From NCBI GenBank assembly GCA_038501785.1, contig JBAMJR010000002.1:186001-250000 (forward strand): 64,000 nt of DNA. Reading direction: 5' to 3'. This DNA comes from Myoxocephalus aenaeus. Taxonomy: Eukaryota; Chordata; Actinopteri; Perciformes; Cottidae. Both the position numbers and the translations under genes were made by a program. Each line of letters starts with the position of its first letter. The first letter of the stretch is position 1. The notes under the pieces were generated by a model that saw only the letters and a program-made list of their open reading frames with translations, ran no database searches and was not told where the DNA came from. Positions 11,101 to 22,823 of the stretch are shown one piece after another.

Positions 11101-14100
11101 TTGTCGAAAGAACTTACAATTAAATGACTCCAAAGTGGGTGTATTATAATTACCCTTGCTGGCCCCAGCACTAGCTGCATAAATAACCTCTAGTCTAGAT
11201 GGCGACGCCTTATCGAAACATGTTCAACACAATCTAGATGTTATTTATGATTCAAAACTGACTTTTGACGCTCAGGTGACCAAAGTTGTACAGTCCTGCT
11301 CATCAGGTCATTCCTTTCATCTGCAGACCTAGAAAGAGTCATTCATGCTTTTATCTCATCCAGGCTTGACTACTGCAATCAGCAACTTCTTACTCTTTCC
11401 CCATGGAGGGTAAGATTGTATCTGTAAAGAAGCGTGTCCTTGTGCTCTGTTCTATTTCACTTAGAAGAATGTCAACACCACAGATGCCTGCCTCTCAGGG
11501 TGAGGTGCAGTGTGGCAGAACAGAGCATCTCAAGGACCGCATGGAGCACATCAATGTGCTGGAGCCACAATTTTAGCACCTCAAGCACTTCCCGCCATTT
11601 CTGAGAAGGAAGCACATGCTTGTCCATTAGGGTAAGATCTCAACCATCTTTCATATAAACCATTACAGGAACAACAAATCCACTCAGTTGCTGCGGGTAT
11701 CCCAGGATCCGCTGACATGGGCAGCCCTTCGCCATGACCAGCCTACAGGCAATGTATCTACCAGGAGAAGGGAACCAGGCGGCGGATTTCTAGTCCCGTC
11801 ACAAGCCTCCATCGCTGCTGCATAGGTTCTGCTGTGGGATCCACATCCAGAGCCAGTGGGGTCAGATTTGGCATCCAGACCTGTCGCCTTCAGCTGTTGG
11901 TTTGGCTGACTGAAGGACCAACTGAGGACCAACTGAGTGATTGCATGGAGCTGTCAGAAAGACCATTGCGAATGCCAGAGCACTGTGTAGGTTTCTGCAT
12001 TACGAGAACAGGCGGAAGCTGTTTTCTGACTGACGTACATTGCTCTGTGCCTGTATCCTTGAGTTTCTGCAGTTCCTCCTACATGGTCTCGCTAGGGCCG
12101 GGTATTGTTAGGATTTTATTGATAATTCTACTCCTATTTATTCTCCTTATTGGTACGGTTCTTTTTCAATACTAAATAATTGCGTTTCAACAAATAATAA
12201 AAAAAAATCAGAACAGAAACATACATTTCACTGGAAACAAATTTTAACATAAATAATATTCCTCCAGAATGAATAACACAGACATCGTTCAGTATCAATC
12301 AAGAAATCATGGAACTTTGTCAGAAGAGATGAAAGTAGATATCTGACTCAGGTCTTGGCAAGGTCATCAACATTTGGTTTGCGTGTGCCTCCTACAATAT
12401 TATGAAGAAGGAAGCCTTGCCATATGTTTCACCTACATGTATGAAATTTGGTAGGCAGATGTAACACGTGTTGAGGTACAAAAAAAACTTTTGGAGGTCG
12501 GCCCTTTTGAATTTAAGGTGCCATTTTTGGTGTATTTTAGTTGTGTGATTTCAGGAACTATTCATACAGACATAATCAGGCCGACTTAAAATTTTGGGAA
12601 TTTAATCTATAGACCGTAATGATTTTTAGTTTTTCTGGAACCACCAGCATGGTGGCCATCTTACATAATAGCCATGAAACATGAAGTTGTTTCAACTCGA
12701 ATGTACATCATGAGATGACTGATGAGTTGACTCACCACAGTCACCTTCATGTATGACCCTCCTGAAGGCAGGCAGCCAGCAATAAGAGGATATTTTTTTA
12801 TTTTGATAATCCAATTAACTTTTCTAAAATACCACTTCGGTCTCAACGATTTTTTTTGCATAAATAGCTTAATTGTCAATTTCTAGCGCAACACTTTACA
12901 GCACTAACAACTTTTGTTTTGGATGTTTGTGAGCTTGAGGTGCAGCATACCTCCATCCAGAGCCAGTTTTGACCTCCACTCCACAGGAAGGAACTCTACA
13001 TGCTCTGTTGTGCGATCAGAGAAGTGCTTCTCCTCCATCTTTCTGGCAGCATCTCTCATCCTAGAAGTCAAAACAATTACTTCAAGAATTATTCTGATTC
13101 TTTTCTCAGTTATCTGTGCTCCCACTGACAACCTCTTGATCTCACATGCTGGTGTTCCTGATGATGCGGCCCTGGTCCATCTTCTGGCCGATACCATGCA
13201 CCACAAAGACGATGTGCGTGGTTTCAGGTGGGGTGTCCTCAGGGGCTGCCTCTTCTACATAACCCCGATGGAGACGTGTCCTGCTGCTAGAGGCTGAGGG
13301 CATGAGAGGGTTCATTATTAGCTGAGATGATGTGTTTCACAGCAGTGAGCCAGTGTTTTATTATGTGACATTGCCAACTATTAACTACAACAAATAAACT
13401 AAAGTGGTCAAACCATTTTCCCGTACAACAAAGTAAACTTTAAATTTGTTCTAAAACTTAATTTCTATCGTGACATACCTTGATGAAATTCAACCCTTGC
13501 ATTCAACCCATCCTAATCATTCAGAGCAGTGGGATGCTGTAAAGCACCCGAATGCAACTTAGGGCTCAATGTCTCACACAAGGACACTTCGACTTCCCCT
13601 TTACATTGCCAAGAAAACCATGTGACATGTTCATTTACTTTGACCCTGATCTTGAGATCTTAATGTAGGTCAAAGTGCACAGAACAGCCCCTTAAGTAGT
13701 TGTATGTATAATGGTTTTGAGAGCAGACCATGAATGAGGTTTTAATAAATGTCCGTACTGTAACCTACAAATGGAAGTCACACTTTGAAGGAACAGTGTG
13801 TAACATTTTTGGGGATTAATTGGCAGAAAGTAAATATAATATTCATAACTATATTTTAATAATTTTTTGGATTACCTAAAACTAAGAATTGTTGTGTTTT
13901 CATTAGCTTAGAAAAGGAGAGACAGCGAGTATGATTACTGGCAGTGGCAAGCGTGTGGCAAGTCTGTGACAGGCATCAGCTAGGTGTCAGGACAGCAGCG
14001 AGTCTGTGGCAAGTCTGGCAGCCGTCAGCTAGGTGTCAGGACAGCAGCGAGTCTGTGGCAGGCGTCAGCTAGGTGTCAGGACAGCAGTGAGTCTCTTATT

Positions 14101-16980
14101 GACACGTTATGAAATTGTACATGTGCAATTGTTGAATAAAGAATTTAAAAAAAAAGCTGCCAAGCTGAGTCGGTGGAGCCACATTTCCTGGGAACACCCA
14201 TTGTTGTTACGACAGGTCAGCTGCTGTAAATCATATTTATGATTTTAGTTCAGTCAACTGAGCCCACGTTCTCTGTATACATCCTTCGAGCAACCTCCCT
14301 GTACTTTTTTGTTTATCATTCATTTTATTTATGTATGATTTTGCTGGTTTTGAAACAAAAAGGAACAAAATATACTCTTTCCAAATAATTACTCTTATAG
14401 TAATTTACAAAAATCGGCTAAAAATAATGAAAATAAATCAGCCAGTAGTCAGAGAGGTGCCACCACTAGGGGGCCAGTCGTCAGAGAGCTGCCACCACTA
14501 TGTCAACAGGTTAAATTATTCAGAGAGTTGCTCATGGAAGTGAATGGCTTAACAAAATATTCCATCAAATCTCTTCTCTTGTGTACGTCTTGTGACATTT
14601 TCCATATACCTTTAGAGAAGCCCAGTTTCTGAGTGACAGTACGTGCGATCTTGGAGGTGGTGGCATCGCTGTACAGGTACACCTCGTCCACACTGTGCCA
14701 GTCCACGTGACTCCTGCTCAGCTTCAGACTGTGGATGGCTGGGAGACAGGCACACAGTGATTAACAGCACACAGACACACTTCATCCAGCATAATGAATT
14801 CCCCATTCCCCATGAGGGTGTGTTCAATATGTGTGAAAGACCATTTACTCAAGTTGCGATACAGACTGTACACATACTCAGTGACTTCCCGCCTTCCCTT
14901 CTCTTAGGTGAGCTTCCTATTGGTTCAGCTGGAGTCAGCTAAAGTAACATCACCTGACTTGTTTTGTGGCCCTGTTCTGAATGGCAGAGTTACCCACCAC
15001 AAACAAACAAACAAACAAACACACACCTATCACAACACCTGCAGAGCCTCTATCTTTGTCTATCACACACATGTCAGTCTACTTTCTTCCACTCTCTCTT
15101 ATATTCCTTACCATCCTTGCTGTCCACTGTAGTCGTCACCACCTCCATCTCGTAGGTGTCCCTCATCTGTTGCCCCCGGAAACGGGCAAGGTGTTCCATC
15201 TCGATGTGGTCACTCTCGTCCTCCTCAAGGGGAAGCCACGTTCCATCAATGAACCACTGACCCCTCATCACAGGAATACGGTCTTGTTCTGAGGCACATC
15301 AGTTCACACACTATTTGAAAGGTTGTGTAGCCCGTGCTAGCTTTTTGTGTTTCCCTAACAGGAAACACTTCAAAGAAAAATAGATGTAAAGTGATTGAGA
15401 GCAGAAAGGGAAAGTCAGTGAATCTAGTTTGGCAATTAAAAAAATGTAATCAATGAGGTGAAAAGTATTGAAAACTGAAAAAAACTGAAAAATACTGGAA
15501 GGTGGTTTGTGTATGCATGTGTTTGTGGAGCGCATCAGAAACTAAATATTTCCATATTTCCAAATAATATAAATAAAAACTGTACATTAACAGCAATTAT
15601 ACTTTGATTTCAAACAATAACATGCTCATTAGATGATTTATATACATCATCTTGCTAATACATGTATAGTTTACTTAGACAAGATTCATCAATCAATTAG
15701 TCATTGACGACATTTTAAATAAGAAAACGAATAATTGTTCAAGTCTTGTTATATGTTTTTGTAAACTGATTATATTTGTGCTTTAGAAGTGAACTCTGAG
15801 AACTCATCTTTTTCAGTTTCTAATAAGAGTTAGCAGAGATAACATTGCTTTTTTTTCGCAGCTTATTAAAGTGACAACTAATCAAGTACGAATCAACTAA
15901 TTGTGTAACTTTAGCACAAAAGATTAGAGGTTGCAGCTGTGGAGCTAATGCTGGTAGTAGTGTGTAGTAGTGTTAGTGGCTGCAGTACGGTCGTAGTAGA
16001 ACACAGCAGTGCTGGTGGTAGTTTTACTGCTAACGATACTTCTAATGAATACCACAGTAGCAGTGAAACAGGCTGCTGGCGCTAGTGCTCATATAGCGGT
16101 ATATTGTAACAGCATTATCATTATGGCCATAAATCATAACGTGCTCACGGTTCCAGTAAACAGGGTAGCATTCCTTATCCCTGATATCCACTTCATAGAG
16201 CCCCCCACGGACACACACTGCCTCCACGCTCCCGCTCATGTGGTCCGGGTCCCTCGTCTCCTCCGGCCCCGGGAGCCCCTGCCCTCCGCCGCGCGGCACC
16301 GTCAGCTCCGCCCGGCCGCTTCCCCGGTCCGCCGCTCCGCTCTCCGGCTGGCTCTCGTCGGACTTGACTGCCTCCTTCCCCTCGGCCTCGGCGGGATCAA
16401 CGGGCCGTTTGACCTGGTCCGAGTTCTGTTCACCGAATCTCCGATAGACGACCTCGATTTTTAAAGAGTCGTGTCCGACGAATGGCTTCCACGTCCGCTT
16501 GTCCTCTTTGTAAAACCAGCGGACCTCCTCTGGCCCCAGATCCGTGACGACCTCGCCGCGGTGCCTGGAGCTATTGGATCGGATGCGCTTCTTGGTTGTG
16601 ACATTCCCGTCACTTTCCGTGTAGTTTGGATCAATTTCCAGATACGAGGAACCCGAATATTCCTCCGCAGCCAGGCCCAGCATCAAGCCATCCTGGGACA
16701 ACAGCGGCAGGTGTCTGTCCAGGCCGGGCTGCTCCAGGTCCCGGTCCAGGTCCAGGTCCCGGTCCAGGTCCCGGTCCAGGTCCCTGTCTAGGTCCCTGTC
16801 TAGGTCCAGGTCCAGGTCCCTGTCTAGGTCCCTGTCCCCAGCAACACCGCTGTCTCCCACTGGATTGTCATCGTAGCCGGACACGAACACATCATTTGCC
16901 ATATCCCATTCACTACTGCTGACAGAGTTATTTTCCGAGCTCTGTTGGCGGATAGTCGGTTTATCATTCATACTGCTCAT
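5127..16980 (-). CDS. ddhd1: DDHD1-type phospholipase A1, 5' seven coding exons (3' part outside window)
   Basis: Intracellular phosphatidic-acid-preferring phospholipase A1. Exons read on the minus strand: 16149-16980 (ATG at 16978-16980), 15112-15288, 14610-14738, 13146-13293, 12951-13060, 5710-5816 and 5127-5383. Every junction is GT-AG and phases chain without a break, giving 586 codons plus 2 nt. Exon 1 ends in the segment LYEVDIRDKECYPVYWN, which continues into MRGQWFIDGTWLPLEEDE in exon 2. The lipase motif SHSLG lies in the last visible exon with nucleophile Ser536, close to the human position as I recall it. The DDHD metal-binding domain should lie in exons left of position 1. A second in-frame Met (16969-16971) lies three codons after the first, and the frame is open upstream to 17025, so the exact start is uncertain. 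Residues 49-82 are a Asp/Arg/Leu repeat. The gene is head-to-head with cgrrf1. The 7.1-kb intron 12950-5817 is filled with LINEs. Confidence 0.93.
6340..8455 (+). mobile_element. Non-LTR retrotransposon, endonuclease-RT type, degraded
   Basis: Plus-strand fragments run in the expected order: endonuclease-like ICFYFNSGWCNDVTVI and LVGVYIPPHANVQ (6475-6660); RT fingers VMKSFEHLVLSHL with LLDPLQFVYRSNRSVDDAVN (7320-7450); a YxDD-region remnant near 7740; and a C-terminal LGSTITQDLKWEQNISSITK region (7925-8170). Multiple frameshifts and a large deletion near 6850-7100 inactivate it. It lies in the large ddhd1 intron, antisense to the gene. I do not assign a clade. Confidence 0.8.
8456..9663 (+). 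mobile_element. L2-like LINE inserted in the tail of the preceding LINE
   Basis: RT fragments of the L2 type are readable: SLKELIDIIVPSILLIINSL (8550-8610), a YLSDRSYSV-like segment near 8780, and DLEKVICFLRLDYCNSLLSG (9245-9310). The 3' end CTATATAAATAAAGTTATTA is followed by ATT repeats at about 9640-9665. Beyond it, 9664-9930 looks like the 3' UTR of the LINE that starts at 6340. A ~62-bp segment is present twice (8478 and 9163), showing rearrangement. Confidence 0.65.
9664..9930 (+). mobile_element. 3' tail of a LINE
   Basis: It ends CTTGGCAATAAAACCGTTTC with TGATTCTGATT, a LINE tail pattern that recurs degenerately at 27175-27285. It is probably the displaced 3' UTR of the element at 6340-8455. 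Confidence 0.5.
10465..10600 (-). repeat. tRNA-derived SINE fragment
   Basis: It contains CATTCACCCATTCACACC, GTGTCTTGCCCAAATACACA and GCTCTACCACCGAGC, the reverse complement of a SINE with a tRNA-like A-box region. It is related to the copies at 37461 and 63331. Confidence 0.5.
10740..11400 (+). mobile_element. Degraded L2-like LINE fragment
   Basis: Translated pieces around 11210-11395 (a FDAQVTKVVQSC-like stretch and SRLDYCN near the end) match the 3' half of L2-type reverse transcriptase ORFs. There are many stops. Confidence 0.5.
11510..11900 (+). mobile_element. Possible DIRS/YR-type retrotransposon remnant
   Basis: The translated segment LKHFLPFLRRKHMLVH near 11580-11625 resembles the start of the RNase H region of fish DIRS-like elements. 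The downstream sequence is frame-broken and not clearly alignable by eye, so this is tentative. Confidence 0.3.
11901..12950. other. Intronic sequence without recognised gene
   Basis: It lies in the ddhd1 intron next to the exon ending at 12951. A/T-rich, with no convincing coding or transposon signature beyond short repeats. Confidence 0.4.
13490..13620 (-). repeat. tRNA-SINE fragment
   Basis: ATTCAACCCATCCTAATCAT, GCAGTGGGATGCTGTAAAGC and CAAGGACACTTCGACTT match the body of the SINE seen complete at 32080-32301. The tRNA-like head is missing. Confidence 0.55.
13976..14093. repeat. Minisatellite, three copies of a 36-bp core
   Basis: The core starting TCAGCTAGGTGTCAGGACAG begins at 13976, 14025 and 14065 (spacings 49 and 40 bp), in the ddhd1 intron between exons ending at 14610 and starting at 13293. 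A partial unit precedes it. Confidence 0.8.
16735..16836 (-). repeat. In-frame DRDL/DLDR coding repeat in ddhd1 exon 1
   Basis: About 100 bp of imperfect 6/12-bp repeat (GAC CTG GAC CGG type codons) encodes alternating Asp-Leu/Asp-Arg residues 49-82 of the DDHD1 product. Both strands stay open; the opposite strand reads Pro-Gly, which is a shadow. It lies in the low-complexity N-terminus before the conserved RWFYKEDKRTWKPF segment (residues 154-167), so it is probably tolerated as a flexible charged linker. Confidence 0.9.
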
Positions 16981-17821
16981 TATTAGCCTCCTAATACATG
17001 AAAATAGTGTGATTAAAAAAATCACAATGATGTCATACCGTTAGAGTACCAGATTAACAGTGTCATTCTCCCCAGCTGGTAACATCTGTATGCAGAACTG
17101 GTCTGACCCGACACTATCTGTGGACATGATAGCTGAAGCTTCAGACACACGTACCCGCTGTTGAAACGCTCCTGCTGTACATGGAGCGTTTTCCCGTGAA
17201 CACAACTGCTGGAATAATCAATGAACGGTATAGCTAGGATGGTAATCTCAGTTGATCCATATTGTCAAGTTAATGACAACAAACTACGTATTTCCTGTTG
17301 TAACATTCAAAATAAACTCGATGCGCGAGGAAGAATAAGCTGCTTTTCATAACTCTCTCAATAAAATGCAATCCCCATAAGCATATGAAAATATGTATAC
17401 AAGTACAATAATATAATTGTTTTCTTTACTATTGTATCTCTGTGTAATATCCAAACTAGCTTGCAGCCAGCGTCAAGCCTATTTTTTGTTTACGCTTTTA
17501 TTTTGAAGACAAGTTAAGTAAATGTGTTCTAGCTTTTGCTGACTTGACTCAGTAGTCACGAGATGATCTAAAATTGCACCTAAAACTAGGCAATACAATA
17601 TTTAAAACAAATATATATTCTAAAGCTTGTCGAAATTAAATTGCAGTTAAAATCTCAACATAAAAATGATTAAAAATAGTCTAGCGTTAGTTGTTGTGTA
17701 TACTCCATATAACGTTACCTTCTAGGCCACCGTAGTTATATATGAGGAGTTCCTGTCCTGGCCGTCATGGGAATTGTTTATCAGAGGGTTTTGTCATCGT
17801 TTGGCCTCTAAATCCTCTGGA
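16981..17821. promoter_or_regulatory. Putative bidirectional promoter between ddhd1 and cgrrf1
   Basis: The start codons of the two divergent genes are 841 bp apart, and the interval must hold both promoters and 5' leaders. I see no clear TATA box or transposon in it. It is A/T-rich in the middle (17330-17700). That the two genes share a promoter is inferred from geometry only; transcription starts cannot be read from the sequence. Confidence 0.5.
17767..17811 (+). other. Short upstream ORF in cgrrf1 leader
   Basis: An ATG followed by 13 further sense codons and TAA ends 10 nt before the cgrrf1 ATG at 17822. If transcription begins upstream of 17767, this 14-codon uORF would be read first and could reduce or regulate cgrrf1 translation. 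No transcript evidence is available. Confidence 0.4.
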
Positions 17822-20800
17822 ATGGCAGCGGGGTTCCTTGTGACCATGTATGAGTATTCCCCCTTGTTCTACATCAGTGTGGTGTCGCTGTGCTTCGTGG
17901 TGACCGCCGCCATGGTGCTGGGCTGGTGAGTGACAGTCCACTTCGTTAGCTTAGCCTCTGACTGGAGGTTTCACATATTAGCCTCTCCCTCGGATTGGAG
18001 CGCTTTAGGCACCTTTTCTATATTGTTGTATTAACGTGGGCTACATAATCACCTCGAAAATAAGCATGACATAATCATACACGATGTAATGCCATAGCTT
18101 CTGAAAACAGTTGTCCCTTCTCTAGAGTCTCCCCATCGCAGATGAGATTAAAGCACACTGTTTCAAACTGTCTGAAGTACCAATTAAGAAAATACACAAG
18201 TATTAAGTGTAGTGTAAAAGTCTCGGTGACACAAAATGATTTGAGAACCCATGAATACAATCATGTAAACAGTAGTTGTAGAGATGTCTTGTTCTGGTAG
18301 TTATTGTTGCACAGAAAGTTAGATTTAGTATTCTTTGCTTCAGCTGATTGTTCGCATGACCTCTCTGCCTTTTCTTTCTTTGTGAGGAGATTCAGAGAGC
18401 CATCGGAACATAACCACTCTGTCTTCTGTCCCGCAGGTTCGGCTTCGACGTCCCAGTGATCCTTCGCAGCTCTGATGAGACCGAGTCTCTCCTGCCAACC
18501 CCGGAGAAGCAAATGGTTCAGAGGACCAACCCCTTCATCCTGGAGATGGGCTCAGGGCCGGCATCTGTCGCTGGTGAGAACATCACCCTCGGACTAGAAC
18601 ACAAGATGAAGTGTTCCTCGCCTCACGAGGATTTGTAGTATGGTGGGGATGTTAGAGGCTTCTGCTGGTCAACGAATACAATGAATATAACAAGAGAATG
18701 ACAACAGCTCCTGTTCCAGGTAAAGACTGTGGGATGTCTCCACCTGAAGCTCTATAATGTCAAGCGACAGGAAGTACTGCGGAGGAAATGGTTTCCTGTA
18801 TAGATGCAGATATTCTTCCTGTTCTATGACCGCTGTGGAGTTGGACACTTTCATGTGATAATATGGATCTCACCAACAAAGCATGTACAACTATAAATAT
18901 GCAAGTTATGAATGTTCCAGCCGCTATATAGCCAGCATGAGGATGAAGTGTGTGAGTGTTGTGGCCCAGCCATCATAACTGTGGACGCTCCTTGCAGACG
19001 GTGTGTTCCTGAGGCCCTTCTGTCTGGAGCCCTGTGTGCTGAGCTGTTTCTGGGGCTGTGAGGTCAGCGCCTTGCAGGCCGCGCTGCTAGTCCACCAGCG
19101 CCGCCCACTCAGCACCCCCCGCTGTTTGCAAGAGGCCCTGCAGCTCCGCTACCACCACTGCCACAGCTTCCAGTATCCTTTACAGTAGTAACAAGGTTAT
19201 TCCATTGTCATAATTAAACTCACCTTTTCGGACTTGCTTTTAACACTTTGAAAACCAACCTATTTTTAGGCCAAACTAAAAAGGGTGTATCTCTGCAACT
19301 AATAGGGCTATTTGAATACTTTTGTTGTTATAATAAAATGTACACGTGAGATTTTGTTCAGTGTAAATATCAGTCTATGTGTTACTGGTTAAGAGTAAAT
19401 AAAGATGACACAGAAAAAACTGAAAAGGTTTCAGGTCCGCTTAGAAAAAAAATCACTTTCAGGATGATTATTTCTTTGAATTGATGCAGCTGTAAGGTCC
19501 AACTCTAACCCAAATCATAGCACAATATGTGAACATTCTCTAACCCAAATCATAGCACAATATGTGAACATCCTAATACAGCAGTTTGGGGCATTTTCAA
19601 GCTATGATTTACAGTTTTATATAACAATCGCTCAGTCTGCCCCCCCTAGGGGTTGGTTTTGAATTGGTTTTAATATATTTAATCCTAATTATTTTAATCT
19701 TTTATTCTTGTTTTGTGATTTTTCTTTGAGTACAGAAAAGCACTCAGTAAATGTGATTAATTCTTATGTATGTATTATTGCATTTAACCCATCCTAAGCA
19801 TCAGAAGCAGCTGCTGTAAAGCAGTCGCAGAGTACATTGGGGTTCACGTCTCGCTCAAGACACTTTGTCCTATGGACAGGACCACAGATGCCCTCCTCTC
19901 TACTGTGGAGATAAATAATGAAATACACATGACAGCAAAACGGACCAGGATAATAAAAATCTCAAATTTCTGTTAGTTATTAGTGATAAAAGAGCTTCGG
20001 GGTGGATGTTCCCTTCGTAATGTTGACACGGCACTACTATAATGCTATGATTTTGTCATGATGATGGAGATATGTCTTTGGCTTTCCCCCCTGTGTTCGG
20101 CTCTTTGACCCCGCCCCTGCCCAGCATTGCCAGTGAGGACAGAGAGGAATGCCACACACAGATTCCTGCTGACCAGGGGATCACAGACTTTGGGCCGTTG
20201 CCAAGGGATCGCTACCCTCTTGTGGCTGTGCTGTCGCTGGCAGAGCCAGAAGCTAGAAACACTTACAACATCGTGAGTCCATCGCACAGTCAGACATTTT
20301 GGGGTTACTGTTTACGTACAGAGCTTGTTCATTCAGCTCAGCTTAACACAAAGACTGAAAGTAGAGAGAAAGTTCAGGCCAAAGCAAGTAGAGACACATG
20401 CAGGTCACATTACTCTGACCAAGCCAAGCTCTCTAGTAAGGGACTTTACTAACTTAAAGACACTCTTTCCTCTTTCAGGTGGCCAGTTTGACGGTTATTC
20501 ATGTTCCTGATGACAAATACAGCCTTTCTGCACGGGTTCTCTTTCAGTACCTGCTCACCTCACAAGGGAACATGTTCGAGTTAAAGGTACATCACATTTC
20601 AAGCAGATTGTTCCGGACTAACACCGTTAGGTGCTCCATGTTATTTATCAAGGTAACCACACTATAATCTGAGAACACTGACCAAACAACGGGACTGAGA
20701 CCAGAGATCTGTAGACCAGATTTCATGATAGTAGTTGTGTGATCCAGAATGAACAAACTACTATTGAATCCATTTGCTGTTCAGGAAGGGATCTTCCTCT

Positions 20801-22823
20801 ACATGTTAGTACACCATAAAGGGTCATGCAAGGTCTTCAGTTATAAATGTTAGTACGTGGTAAGGATGGTCTTTTTAGAAAGGTGAGCGATGAAATAATA
20901 AATCAAATGTCTATATACAACTCAAGTGTTGTGTAAAAACAAAAGAAATAGTGCAAAGAAATGAATGGTAAATGGATAATGTCCATGTAACGATACCCAA
21001 TACAAAAATTAAAACAATAAGAATATGGAACACACACTTTTAACGCTTTTAACACATACATTAAAAGTAATTCTGAAGAGGTGGGTTTTGATTTGTGATT
21101 TGAAAGTAGAGAGGTCAGTGCAGTCTCGGATGAGTTTGGGGAGAGAGCTCCAGAGGGAGGGGGGGCGCTATGGAGAAGGGTCTGTCACCCCATGTCCGGT
21201 GCTATGGGGGATGGATAGGAGGTTGCCTTTAGAGGAGCGTAGCTGACGGGATGGAGTGTGGTGGTGGAGCAGGTCGGTGAGGTAGGAGGGGGCCTGATTA
21301 TGGAGAACAGGGTGATGTGATCACAGGAGTGGGTGAGCAGGCGAGCAGCGGAGTTCAGGATGTACTGGATTTCATTTAGGATGTGTGGGGAGGGAGACAG
21401 AGTGGAGTTGTCGATGGTGAGGGAGAAGTTGTGACTGGTTTTGGTGAGAGATTTGGGACCGATGATGATCATGTCAGATTTATCACAGTTGAGTTTAAGA
21501 AAATTGGTTTGCATCCATGATTTAATGTCAGTGAGGCAGTCGGTCAGAGTGGAGTGAGTAGCAGTGTGATGGCCTTTGTGGAGATGTAGAGCTGGACATC
21601 ATCGGCGTAACAGTGAAAGAGGAGACCATGTTGACTTATGATGTTACCAAGAGGGAGCAGGTAGAGGACGCCTTGAGACAGAGCAGCGGTGTTGTCTGTT
21701 TATTAGATGTGATGTGAGCCAGGAGAGAGCAGTTGTTGAGATGTTGAGGGATGATTCGAGGCGGGAGAGAAGGATGCTGTGGTTGATGGTGTCGAAGGAT
21801 GCAGTGAAATCGAGGAGAATGAGAATGTTGAGGTGGCCAGAGGAGAGGAGGTGTGCTGTGCTGTGCTGTGAGCAGAAACCGGATTGAAAAGGCTCAAACA
21901 GATCGTTGGAAATGAGGTGGGATTTGATTTGTGCAGAGACGACGCATTCCAGTATGTTTGACAGGAAGGGAAGATTTGAGATGGGCTGGAAAATTGCTCA
22001 TGGAGTCAGGGTCAAGTCCAGGTTTCTTGAGGATGGGGGCAGGTTATTATTTTCAGTTTTCATTCATGCCCAATGTTGAATAAATAATTATCGAGCAAAG
22101 CACTTTACATACAGCGAGTGAGCAAACAGAGTTAAAGAGGACATATCGTGAAGAAACTCTGGGTACCTGGAAGCTACCAACCCACAAACTGAAATGAGAC
22201 GACCTGTTTGTTGTGGGTGAGAGCTGGCAACATGCCAGATGTACATCCACCGATGTTTATGCTCCATGCTCAAAAACACTGGGTCCTACATTTTCCATAA
22301 TACATAATAATAGTACAGCCTCTTTTGATGATTAGCAGCCACATATTTCCAACTCCACACTAATGCAGGCTTTCTGTTAGAAATGTGTCTTCTCCAGGCC
22401 GGACCTGAGATAACCTTGAAGTCCTACATCACATGACATCACCGTGATTATGTTTCAGTCGTAGTCCCTGTGTACAGTTCACTCCAACTGTTTTGCCTTG
22501 TGTCTTTGCAGCCTCTCTTCATGTCAGCTGACAGTGGGGGGGTCATGACAGCATCTGAGCCTCTGGACTCAGAGCAGAGTACCCAACCCACTGAACCCAA
22601 CGAGGCCAGTCCAGTGGAGCCGAGTCCAGTGGTGGAGGAGGGCCGGTCAGCGGGGCGGGGCAGAGACTGTGTGGTCTGTCAGAATGCAGCAGTGAACAAG
22701 GTGTTGCTGCCCTGCAGACACGCCTGTGTGTGTGACAGCTGTGTGTCACACTTCCAGCACTGCCCCATGTGCAGGGCCTTCGTCCAGGAGTCCTTCACCC
22801 TGACACAGGGTGCAGAACAATGA
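17822..22823 (+). CDS. cgrrf1: Cell growth regulator with RING finger domain 1 (CGRRF1)
   Basis: Membrane-anchored RING-type E3 ubiquitin ligase family (endoplasmic reticulum in mammals). Exons: 17822-17925, 18437-18573, 18998-19172, 20125-20272, 20479-20586 and 22512-22823. All introns are GT-AG and phases agree, giving 327 residues; human CGRRF1 is about 332. The N-terminus MAAGFLVTMYEYSPLFYI leads into one hydrophobic membrane segment (about residues 13-34). The C-terminus carries a C3HC4 RING: C277, C280, C292, H294, C298, C301, C308 and C311, followed by the family-typical FVQESFTL. Exon 4 contains the conserved DFGPLPRDRYPLVAVLSLAE. Intron 5 (1.9 kb) carries a LINE on the opposite strand. 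Exon 4 has two possible acceptors 9 nt apart (see findings). The gene is tail-to-tail with psmc6. Confidence 0.95.
19780..19900 (-). repeat. tRNA-SINE fragment
   Basis: GCATTTAACCCATCCTAAGC through GCTCAAGACACTTTGTCC is a degraded copy of the same SINE body, in cgrrf1 intron 3. Confidence 0.5.
20970..22040 (-). mobile_element. L2-like LINE fragment, antisense in cgrrf1 intron 5
   Basis: The minus strand reads FLKLNCDKSDMIIIGPKSLT near 21430-21500, then ILNSAARLLTH and a 3' RT segment near 21290-21360, as in L2-type ORFs. Other parts (21640-21990) read as the RT palm/thumb region with frame changes. Confidence 0.6.

Noticed and set aside
16626..16922. Pro-Gly-rich ORF opposite ddhd1 exon 1
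   Set aside because: Shadow of the DRDL coding repeat; the minus-strand frame has exon structure and family matches.
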